From: CAVOEB01 sp965249645
GTDB lineage: Bacteria > Pseudomonadota > Alphaproteobacteria > UBA828 > JAPUJA01
Direction: 5' to 3'
DNA length: 64,000 nt
Assembly: GCA_965249645.1 (NCBI GenBank)
Contig: CBDFML010000012.1
Span: forward strand, 1,674,001-1,738,000
Positions 57,387-64,000 of the stretch are shown here, piece after piece. Position 1 is the first letter of the stretch, and every line of letters starts with the position of its first letter. Position numbers and translations under genes: made by a program. The notes under the pieces were generated by a model. It searched no databases. It had not been told where the DNA came from and saw only the letters and a list, made by a program, of their open reading frames with translations.

Positions 57387-60300
57387 ATGCCTGAACTGGT
57401 GTCCAACGGTCCAAGAATTCCCGTCAGCGTCATGAATGAGGCCGACAGCGGCGACGTTGTCTTCTTTTGCGGCGCCGGCGTTTCGATGGATGGGAACTCC
57501 AAACTTCCCAGCTTCGCGGAACTCGTAAAGCACGTATACGCCAAGAACGGCATGGTCCCCGACGCGGTCGAGGCAGAGGCCCTCGACTGCGATGAGCCAG
57601 ACGAAAACCGTAGACGGCCCCTTTTCGATAAGGCGCTTGGTTTACTGGAGCGACCGAATCGCCTCGGACCCCAGGCACTGCGGCTCACGGTTATCGAACG
57701 CCTCTCGAAACCGCCATTCGGTGAACTCAATGTCCACAAGGCACTGATCGAACTGGGTCGAACCGAACACGGGGTTCGCCTGATTACCACGAACTTCGAC
57801 AACCGGTTTGTCGAAGCCATGCCGGACATACCCCTCGTTGACGCGGCTCCCAAACTGCCGGTGCCGAAGCGGCACAGCTGGTCGAGTCTAGTGCACCTGC
57901 ATGGGCGGATCGTCGAAGGTGACGACGGCTCGAACTTGGTCCTTACGGCAGCGGACTTCGGGCGTGCATATCTGACCGAGCGATGGGCGGCACGATTCGT
58001 CGCCGAACTGTTCCGCGAATTCACCGTCCTCTTCGTGGGCTACAGCGTCAATGATCCAGTGATGGCCTATTTGGTCGATGCGCTGGCCGCGGAACGCGAC
58101 AAAGGCGCGCGAATCGCGGAAGCCTACGCCTTTGCCGATCACGATGGCTCGCGCGAGGGGATCGAGAGAGCACGGAATGGATGGCTCGCAAAGAACGTCG
58201 AACCGATCCTGTATGAGCGTTCGGATGGTCACCGTCTTCTCGCCGAGACACTGATGGAGTGGGCGCGGTTCCGAAACGACCCCTTCCAGGCCCATTCCAA
58301 AATTGCGCTCAACGGCATTTCCAAAATGCCGGCTGGACCGAACGATCCCGTGGTCGAACGAATGATCTGGGCGTTGGAAGACCCGGTTGCCGCAGAGGCG
58401 CTGGTCTTAGACCCTCCCATCGAGGATGAAAACGACTATCCGAAGATCGAGAGATGGCTTGAGATGTTCACGCAAGGGGGGCTGCTCCAATGCGCTCCTG
58501 CGAACGCGCAGGCGGGCACAGGGGACGAAGCCGCCGCGTTCGTGCGGCTCGTAGACAGGGGGTTTGAGTCAGAGAATCCCAACAACCTCGACATGACGAG
58601 GAGGCACCTTGCTCGCTGGATAGCGCGCCATCTACACGTGCCCCAAGTCCTCGCCTGGGTGCTGCGAAACGGGGGGCACCTGCACCCAACCTTGCGGCAG
58701 GGGGTCCAAAACCAGCTGGGCCATCCGAGTAGGCACATCGCGCCGAAGTTGAGGCTTCTCTGGACCGTCGTGTCGAACCATCAACCGAAGGACAAAAATA
58801 AGTTTCTGTTCAGTTCCCTTCAATATGCAAGGGTCGCCTCGGACACCGAGCGCCGATGCATCGAAGATGATGCGATCGAGAGTGTGGCACCGCGCCTCAT
58901 CGCAGTCCCGGGCCCCACCCCGCGCCTGGAGTTCGAGCGGCACGTCACAGGCAAGAACCGCCCAGTCCCACCAATCGAGGCGTGCGGTCATCTAAAGCTG
59001 GCGGTCGGCAATGAGGACTCCCGGTACCAGGTCGAGAAGATTCTCGAGAACGAAGGCGTTCTGTCACGATATGCGGAAAGGCTGACAGACTATCTGGACC
59101 AAGCTCTGGCTCTGGCGCAGGAGGATGATGGGGTCTATCCGGATTCGTCCCTCTACCGACCTTCGATTGCGACGCATGACCAGAATCGACGTCGCGATGA
59201 GAATGGGTTGAACCACCTAATCGACTTGGTTCGCGAGGGTTATCGAGCGTTGGCAGGGAGCGACAGAGCGCAAGCAGCCAACCTATTGCACCGCTGGGCG
59301 CTGTCGAAGCGGCCACTGTTTCGGAGATTGGCTCTTCACGCCCTTACGGAGAATCCGAAGTCCGACATCCATTTGGCCAAGAAACTGCTCGTCTCGGGTC
59401 GTAAACCCGGGGTGTGGGACATCGAACTCCGTCGCGAGGTACTGCGCTTCCTCCGACGGGCAGGGTCACGGTTGCCGCGCAGTGTGCGCACCGAAATAGT
59501 GCGCGCCATTCACGCGGGACCGAAGACCAAGCCAAAAACACTGCCTCCCGGCTACGACGATTGTATCCGCAGAGAGCAAGCGTTACGCCTTCACAAGCTC
59601 GCTTCATCGGGAGCACAGCTCGACAGGAAGGCCAGGAACCTAGCCAGCGAGTACCAACCGCCTGCTCAAGGCGAACCCATTGAGCGGGACGAGTTCATCG
59701 TATGGCACGGCCCCGTACGATGGATCGGCGAAGAGGAACTGGCGCCCGACGATCTGCTCGATGGAAACGTCGGCGATGTCGCGACAGCGCTTGAGAACGA
59801 GCGCATTCAACAAGAGGCATTTCGCGGGCTTGCGGCGGCAAAGCCGGTGAAGGCCGTGAGGGCGCTACGGCGGCTGACGTCCGACGACAAATGGCCCGCA
59901 ATGTATTGGCAGTGGGTCCTGTGGACCGCTGCCAATTCGGCTGAACGGCGGAAGCCCAATGCCAGATTGCAGAAACATGTAGCCCACATTCTTGCCAAGG
60001 CGCCTGACGAACTCTTCGCCGGGGCCGGGTCGGCAGCGGCGGAGTTCGTGAAGGGACTAGCGAACGCGTACGAGACGGACCGAGAGCAGGAAGTCGAAAC
60101 ACTTTGGACGAAAGCATGGAACGCGCTCGGCATGGGAGAATCCGCAGAGATTGTCGATTCGAACGACCCGATCACCGATGCATTGGGTGATCCGGCGGGA
60201 AAATTGGCAGATGCAGCGTTGTCTCGACTGCTGAAGTACGAACCTAAAGCCGGCGATGGCCTGCCGAAACCCGTGCGCCCGTACTTCGATGCGATTGCTG

Positions 60301-61088
60301 CTACTAACCCGCGCGGACACCTCGGCCGCGTGATGCTCGCGACGCAATTGCCGTACTTGTTTGCGGTGGACCAGAATTGGGCGAAGAGACGGCTAGTACC
60401 GCTTCTGAGCCTGGGGGTCTCGGCGGAGGCGACCAATCTCTGGTACGCCTACGGATGGTCCCAGACTATCGGACCCGACCTGCTCCAGGCGATCAAGGAG
60501 CCGTTCCTCGAAGTACTGAGAGACGGCGAGGTAGGCGCGCGCACAAAGCACAATCTCACGATGATCTTCATGGCGATCTGCCTTGAAGCTCCCAATGAGC
60601 TGGCCCAAGAAGAACTCCGCAGAGTTGTGGCCTCGATGACGGAGCAGGATTTGAAGACAGTCCTCGAGTGCCTGACGCAACGCCTGACCGGAGAGGCGGC
60701 CGAGCAAGCTCAGGTCTGGCACGAGAAAGTAGGTCCCTGGCTTGAGAGATATTGGCCACCTGCAGCCGCCCGCAATACGGCCGCAACGTCGAACGGCATG
60801 CTAAATATGCTCGCAGCGTGTGGCGACGCGTTTCCAGAAGCAGCCGCCTGGTCGTTGAACTACCTGCAACCCACGCAAGGAGACCTATATCGCCTTCACG
60901 ACAGCGTACAGCCCAGGAGGCATCCGGAGGTGACGCTTCAGATTCTCAACCAGGTGGTGGGACAGGACGGGGTGCAACCCCAACATCGGCACACGCTTTG
61001 CCTGATTCTCAAGACGATGAGAGCAGCAATGCCGGATCTAATGGCCAACGCTGGGTTTCAAAGGTTATTTGGCGTAGCGGCCGAATAG
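57387..61088 (+). CDS. Large SIR2-domain protein, candidate anti-phage NADase (DSR-like)
   Basis: 1233 residues. The N-terminal ~290 form a SIR2_2 domain: GAGVS (29-33) for NAD binding, NFD (136-138), HLHG with the catalytic His (170-173) and GYSVNDPV (218-225). The remaining ~940 residues are helical, repeat-like and without a named domain, as in defence-associated sirtuins that sense phage proteins through a large C-terminal part and deplete NAD. No second subunit or adjacent Argonaute, TIR or ATPase gene is seen, so it would be a single-protein system. The specific DSR family cannot be fixed by eye. GGAGAGTGGAG precedes the ATG. Confidence 0.82.
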   Translation: MPELVSNGPRIPVSVMNEADSGDVVFFCGAGVSMDGNSKLPSFAELVKHVYAKNGMVPDAVEAEALDCDEPDENRRRPLFDKALGLLERPNRLGPQALRLTVIERLSKPPFGELNVHKALIELGRTEHGVRLITTNFDNRFVEAMPDIPLVDAAPKLPVPKRHSWSSLVHLHGRIVEGDDGSNLVLTAADFGRAYLTERWAARFVAELFREFTVLFVGYSVNDPVMAYLVDALAAERDKGARIAEAYAFADHDGSREGIERARNGWLAKNVEPILYERSDGHRLLAETLMEWARFRNDPFQAHSKIALNGISKMPAGPNDPVVERMIWALEDPVAAEALVLDPPIEDENDYPKIERWLEMFTQGGLLQCAPANAQAGTGDEAAAFVRLVDRGFESENPNNLDMTRRHLARWIARHLHVPQVLAWVLRNGGHLHPTLRQGVQNQLGHPSRHIAPKLRLLWTVVSNHQPKDKNKFLFSSLQYARVASDTERRCIEDDAIESVAPRLIAVPGPTPRLEFERHVTGKNRPVPPIEACGHLKLAVGNEDSRYQVEKILENEGVLSRYAERLTDYLDQALALAQEDDGVYPDSSLYRPSIATHDQNRRRDENGLNHLIDLVREGYRALAGSDRAQAANLLHRWALSKRPLFRRLALHALTENPKSDIHLAKKLLVSGRKPGVWDIELRREVLRFLRRAGSRLPRSVRTEIVRAIHAGPKTKPKTLPPGYDDCIRREQALRLHKLASSGAQLDRKARNLASEYQPPAQGEPIERDEFIVWHGPVRWIGEEELAPDDLLDGNVGDVATALENERIQQEAFRGLAAAKPVKAVRALRRLTSDDKWPAMYWQWVLWTAANSAERRKPNARLQKHVAHILAKAPDELFAGAGSAAAEFVKGLANAYETDREQEVETLWTKAWNALGMGESAEIVDSNDPITDALGDPAGKLADAALSRLLKYEPKAGDGLPKPVRPYFDAIAATNPRGHLGRVMLATQLPYLFAVDQNWAKRRLVPLLSLGVSAEATNLWYAYGWSQTIGPDLLQAIKEPFLEVLRDGEVGARTKHNLTMIFMAICLEAPNELAQEELRRVVASMTEQDLKTVLECLTQRLTGEAAEQAQVWHEKVGPWLERYWPPAAARNTAATSNGMLNMLAACGDAFPEAAAWSLNYLQPTQGDLYRLHDSVQPRRHPEVTLQILNQVVGQDGVQPQHRHTLCLILKTMRAAMPDLMANAGFQRLFGVAAE

Positions 61089-61158
61089 ATGAAAAATCTA
61101 GCGACTCCGTTCGTCCATCTGCGCCCAGAGTTGGGACTTCGATCTGGTCGAGCCGGCC

Positions 61159-61366
61159 ATGATGACCATTCGAGCGGATGGCCACCGCGAGATCGCCTTC
61201 GACGCCAAGCGAGCCAGCCTCGACCTCGAATACAGCCGCTCCATGGTCTTCTTCACCTGGGCCGGGTTCGACGAAATGGACGACGTCAACGGTTCCAGCA
61301 CGGCTGAACGAGAAGCCGGCAGACCACCTTGCGGCGATCGTGGCACGGGAGGACGACACCGTCTGA
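61159..61366 (+). pseudogene. Small conserved protein, N-terminally lost and frameshifted
   Basis: GHREIAFDAKRASLDLEYSR and MVFFTWAGFDEMDDVNGS belong to a small family of plasmid/prophage hypotheticals ending in an acidic WxGFDEM-type motif. The continuation LNEKPADHLAAIVAREDDTV lies in another frame ending at 61366. No good N terminus is visible after the SIR2 stop. Probably a broken gene. The family is recognised only by pattern. Confidence 0.4.
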
Positions 61367-61428
61367 CCTCACCGCCCATGAACCAGTAGGCCTCTCTTTC
61401 AGGAGAATCGGTTCACGCCCAAGCTGTT

Positions 61429-62145
61429 TCACAGTCGCCTCGCGGTCCAGACGACGCGGCCGATAATGTGGACCTCCTCGGCGTCGCGCTCGTAGGTATC
61501 GTATTCGGGGTTCACCGACTTGATGATCACCTTGGGCGGCGCGGAATTCGGTTCGTGCTCGATGCGCTTCGCCACGATCCCCAGGCCATCCCAGATCACG
61601 AAAACCCCGGGCGGAACGGGTATCCGCTGACTGGTATCGATCAGAATGCGGTCGCCACTGGCGAGGAGCGGTTCCATGGAATCGCCATCAATGGTGATCA
61701 TTCGCAAGTCGGCCGGCCTGGCCCGGAACTCATGCCGAATAACAGGATCGGGGAAGAACCACATTTCCCTGGTTTCTTCGATGCCCTCGTTTAAGGCGCC
61801 AGGTCCCGCGGAAGCGCGCACGTCGATCTCGGGAATTGCCATGTAGCCTTCCGGCGTGGCGACGATCGCGTTCGGACCCACTCGCCCTTCACGTGGCGCG
61901 ACCTTCCTTCGTGGTTTGCGGGGCGGCGTCTTCTTGTGTTTAAGCGCGTTGGGCTCGCACCCAAGATGCTCCGCCAGCGCTTCGCGATCGTCCTCGGAGA
62001 GAACCTTCGGGGTTCCACGATAGACGAACTGATGCAGATAGGCCGCGTTCCGGCCCATGGCGATCGATGCGGCCTTCATGTCGGTTGGCGGCGTCCGATC
62101 CTTCACAAGCTTGAGGACCCTTAGCCGTATCGGGTCGAGATCCAT
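61429..62145 (-). CDS. CI-type repressor, S24 (LexA-like) peptidase
   Basis: 238 residues. N-terminal HTH region (MKAASIAMGRNAAYLHQFVY) and C-terminal self-cleavage domain with Ser156 (GDSMEP) and Lys193 (GIVAKRIE); ASAG at 111-114 is the likely scissile Ala-Gly. It should hold lysogeny and be inactivated through RecA after DNA damage. Divergent from the Cro-like gene across an 88-bp control region. A decayed relative is at 53988. Confidence 0.88.
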   Translation of the reverse strand: MDLDPIRLRVLKLVKDRTPPTDMKAASIAMGRNAAYLHQFVYRGTPKVLSEDDREALAEHLGCEPNALKHKKTPPRKPRRKVAPREGRVGPNAIVATPEGYMAIPEIDVRASAGPGALNEGIEETREMWFFPDPVIRHEFRARPADLRMITIDGDSMEPLLASGDRILIDTSQRIPVPPGVFVIWDGLGIVAKRIEHEPNSAPPKVIIKSVNPEYDTYERDAEEVHIIGRVVWTARRL

Positions 62146-62233
62146 GGCGAACCTCCTCCGTGATTGGAATTAGGTAATTAACAATCTTTTCCAATTGACG
62201 CAATAGGAATCATTAGATTTGAATGCCCCTACC
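62146..62233. promoter_or_regulatory. CI/Cro divergent operator-promoter region
   Basis: AT-rich for this window. It contains TTGGAATTAGG (62164) and AGGAATCATTAG (62209) as partial repeats, and an inverted TTGGAA...TTCCAA pair. TTGACG at 62196-62201 could be the rightward -35. A typical immunity control region; individual operators cannot be fixed without more copies. Confidence 0.5.
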
Positions 62234-62482
62234 ATGAAGACGCTGACCGAACACTTCCATTCGACCGTCGAGGCGTTTCTCAAACGCTCCGGCTTCAAGC
62301 CCACGGAATTCGGACGCCAGGCGGTCGGAGACCCTTCTCTCGTGCTGAATTTGCGCCGTGGTCGTTCCCCGACCCTGGCAACCGCCGACCGGATTCTGGC
62401 CTTCATCCATGAGAACGACGGGATGGTCAGCAAGAAACGCGAGCAGCCCGAACGACAAATGATCAGGGATTTTCAAAGATGA
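62234..62482 (+). CDS. Cro-like small DNA-binding protein
   Basis: 82 residues: MKTLTEHFHSTVEAFLKRSG, FKPTEFGRQAVGDPSLVLNL, RRGRSPTLATADRILAFIHE. This is a lambda-repressor-type HTH (FGRQAVGDPSLVLNLRRGRSP) as in phage Cro or alphaproteobacterial prophage antirepressors. ATG at 62234 preferred over a TTG 15 bases upstream. First rightward gene opposite CI. Stop overlaps the next ATG (ATGA). Confidence 0.72.
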   Translation: MKTLTEHFHSTVEAFLKRSGFKPTEFGRQAVGDPSLVLNLRRGRSPTLATADRILAFIHENDGMVSKKREQPERQMIRDFQR

Positions 62483-62730
62483 CGATCGAAGGATTAACAA
62501 TCCGGCATCTCAATCAGGTCGAACTCGCCGACCGTTGGAACATTTCCCCACGCACGCTGGAGCGTTGGCGCTCGATCGGTGAGGGCCTGCCGTACCTGAA
62601 GATCGGCGGCCGCGTGGTCTACCGGCTGGAAGACGTCGAGCTATACGAACAAGAGCGATTGCGCCAGTCAGAGCCCAGCGGGTCGTTGTTCACGTCCCAC
62701 GGCGTCGGAGCGAAAGCGCGGACGGCGTGA
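62479..62730 (+). CDS. MerR/excisionase-type HTH protein
   Basis: 83 residues with a winged HTH_17 domain: LNQVELADRWNISPRTLERW, then LPYLKIGGRVVYRLEDVELY. This family includes excisionases and small phage regulators. It is part of the early operon with overlaps on both sides (ATGA, GTGA). Not next to the integrase, so a regulatory role is as likely as excision. Confidence 0.75.
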   Translation: MTIEGLTIRHLNQVELADRWNISPRTLERWRSIGEGLPYLKIGGRVVYRLEDVELYEQERLRQSEPSGSLFTSHGVGAKARTA

Positions 62731-63092
62731 CGACCGTGAGCGTGCTCCCTCTCCCGACAGTCCCGGACCTCGTGTCGCCGCCACGCCCGCTTGCCCTGCG
62801 TTCGGACGGGTTCGCTACCTGGCTCAAAACCGCCCGTCTCGGCGGTCGGATCGAATACCACCGCGGCCATCTCTGCGTCGACCGCCAGCAAAAGCCCGAC
62901 ACGCCGGATAACGAGGCGCGCGCTGCGCTGCACCGCCTGGCGACACGCGTGCTCAGGGCTGCTGAGCAGGACCTGGTTCACCTGGTTCAGCGCCGCCATG
63001 GGCCCGAGGACTTCAGCTATCTCGCGATCAAGGCCGGTAAGACCCCGCGAGCGCGCCACCATGGCTCCAGAAGCCCGAGGAGGGCCGCGTGA
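62727..63092 (+). CDS. Early phage hypothetical protein
   Basis: 121 residues from a GTG overlapping the previous stop. FATWLKTARLGGRIEYHRGH at ~30-49 and a long helix (ARAALHRLATRVLRAAEQDL), with a basic C terminus. No domain recognised; composition and place suggest a nucleic-acid-binding early protein. TGATG overlap with the next gene. Confidence 0.55.
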   Translation: MTTVSVLPLPTVPDLVSPPRPLALRSDGFATWLKTARLGGRIEYHRGHLCVDRQQKPDTPDNEARAALHRLATRVLRAAEQDLVHLVQRRHGPEDFSYLAIKAGKTPRARHHGSRSPRRAA

Positions 63093-63874
63093 TGGTGGAG
63101 AACCCCTTCGAGCGCCACGGCATCGATCATCTCTCGCCGAGCGCGCTCAATCTGTGGGCGGCGGCGCCCGCGCTCTGGGTCATGGAGCGCCTGCTCGGCC
63201 GCCGCTCGCCGATCGGCGCCCCCGCCGCCCGCGGCCGCGCCGCCGAGCACGGCATCCACATGGGTCTCATGGATCCGTCGCTGCCGCTCGATGCCTGCGT
63301 AACGGTCGCCGAGCGGGCCTTCCATCGCGAGATGGCACTCAACCCCGATGAAAGGCGCGAGGCCGAGGCCAAGAACCTCGCGGGCTATGTCGCGCATGGC
63401 CTCGAGGAGCTCAGGCAATACGGCGTGCCGTCGGCCTATCAGGAGAAGGTCAGCGTCATGCTCGAGGCCGTGGCGGTACCGGTCATCGGCTATATCGACT
63501 GGCGCTTCGATCGGCACGGCCTGATCGTCGATCTCAAGACCGCCGAACGGCTGCCCTCGGCGATCGGCGATAGCCACGGCCGCCAGGCGGCACTCTACGC
63601 CCGGGCGCATGGCAACTACGGCTCTCGCCTGGCCTACGTGAAGCCGAGCAAGGGCAAGAAGGACGGCCGCGCCGTCGCCGTCTACGAGCTCTCGGCCGAC
63701 GAGGTCCGCCAGCATCTCGACGCGCTCACCCAGATAGCGATCCGGCTCGGCCGGTTCCTGGCGACCTCGGGCGATGCCCACGAGCTCGCCGGCCTCCTGG
63801 TTCCCGATTACGACCGCTTCTACTGGAACAACGCCATCACTCGTGCCCATGGCACGGCGGTCTACGGATTCTGA
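63092..63874 (+). CDS. PD-(D/E)XK nuclease, RecB/Cas4-like phage exonuclease
   Basis: 260 residues. ENPFERHGIDHLSPSALNLW is the usual N terminus of this family, and VIGYIDWRFDRHGLIVDLKT gives the nuclease signature (D then D-x-K). SYQ-like helical parts follow (GDSHGRQAALYARAHGN). It probably works with a single-strand annealing protein in phage recombination. ATG at 63092 (preceded by an in-frame GTG). Related in fold, not in close sequence, to the broken nuclease at 1700-2465. Confidence 0.78.
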   Translation: MVENPFERHGIDHLSPSALNLWAAAPALWVMERLLGRRSPIGAPAARGRAAEHGIHMGLMDPSLPLDACVTVAERAFHREMALNPDERREAEAKNLAGYVAHGLEELRQYGVPSAYQEKVSVMLEAVAVPVIGYIDWRFDRHGLIVDLKTAERLPSAIGDSHGRQAALYARAHGNYGSRLAYVKPSKGKKDGRAVAVYELSADEVRQHLDALTQIAIRLGRFLATSGDAHELAGLLVPDYDRFYWNNAITRAHGTAVYGF

Positions 63875-63902
63875 TCAACCCCGAGAGCAAAGGAGAACGA
63901 CC

Positions 63903-64000
63903 ATGCCTCTCAACATCGGTGCCAGCGGCACCATCAAGCCCTATGCCAAGTACAACGCCAAGGCGGACAAGTGGTTCGTCAAGGGCGACGACGGCGACCG
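63903..64000 (+). CDS. Start of an early phage gene, cut by the window end
   Basis: AAAGGAGAACGACC precedes the ATG at 63903. The first 32 residues, MPLNIGASGTIKPYAKYNAK then ADKWFVKGDDGD, are seen. Genes with this start follow the PD-(D/E)XK nuclease in related prophages and are often annotated as hypothetical replication or recombination proteins. The rest lies outside the window. Confidence 0.6.
   Translation, partial: MPLNIGASGTIKPYAKYNAKADKWFVKGDDGD

Noticed and set aside
61098..61379. Minus-strand ORF before the CI gene
   Set aside because: Overlaps the recognisable WAGFDEM-type relic on the + strand and has no domain of its own.

Overview
The window is GC-rich, densely coding DNA that is mostly one lambda-like temperate siphophage (or prophage) genome from an alphaproteobacterium. 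Three things point to that host: the phage families present (DUF6441, DUF1833, a GTA-type three-TM holin, an NlpC/P60 tail-tip hydrolase), the codon bias, and an attachment core that matches the 3' part of an alphaproteobacterial initiator tRNA. I saw no clear housekeeping chromosomal gene.

Layout. 0-7.1 kb (+): early/replication genes, namely a ParB-like/DNA methyltransferase fusion, two PD-(D/E)XK nucleases, a toprim plus RepA-like helicase, an iteron-like region, a RuvC-fold resolvase and small late-early genes. Several of these genes carry single-base frameshifts. 7.4-9.1 kb: a Fic protein on the minus strand and a second, denser repeat cluster. 9.2-12.7 kb (+): a PAPS-reductase-like protein and two more methyltransferases. 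12.8-16.2 kb: an accessory patch with a low-GC hypothetical, small proteins, an IS3-family remnant and three minus-strand phage hypotheticals. 16.3-38.5 kb (+): a complete lambda-like morphogenesis and lysis block, in order terminase, portal, protease/scaffold, decoration, capsid, head-tail joining, tail tube, frameshifting chaperones, tape measure, tail tip, RCC1-repeat protein, gpJ, holin, endolysin. 38.6-41.8 kb: small genes, a secreted HNH nuclease, an intact IS3-family element and a remnant of a second endolysin. 41.8-53.9 kb (-): a translationally coupled operon of two large helicases and a large adenine-type methyltransferase, preceded by an orphan Phd-type antitoxin; this is a DISARM-related candidate defence island. 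54.0-55.9 kb: a decayed CI repressor, the tRNA-fMet 3' core and a tyrosine integrase. 56.1-61.1 kb: a secreted low-GC protein, an IS remnant, a paralogue of the gene that follows the endolysin, and a 1233-residue SIR2-domain protein (second candidate defence gene). 61.4-64 kb: CI/Cro-type control region and the start of another early operon.

How it fits together. The order attachment core - integrase - CI - Cro - early genes at the right end and replication - methylation - packaging - head - tail - lysis - cargo at the left end is one temperate phage genome cut at an arbitrary point, or two related prophages in tandem. The cargo between lysis genes and repressor (helicase/methyltransferase operon, antitoxin, SIR2 protein) lies where temperate phages commonly carry lysogenic-conversion and anti-phage genes. 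It appears to have split a second copy of the endolysin locus.
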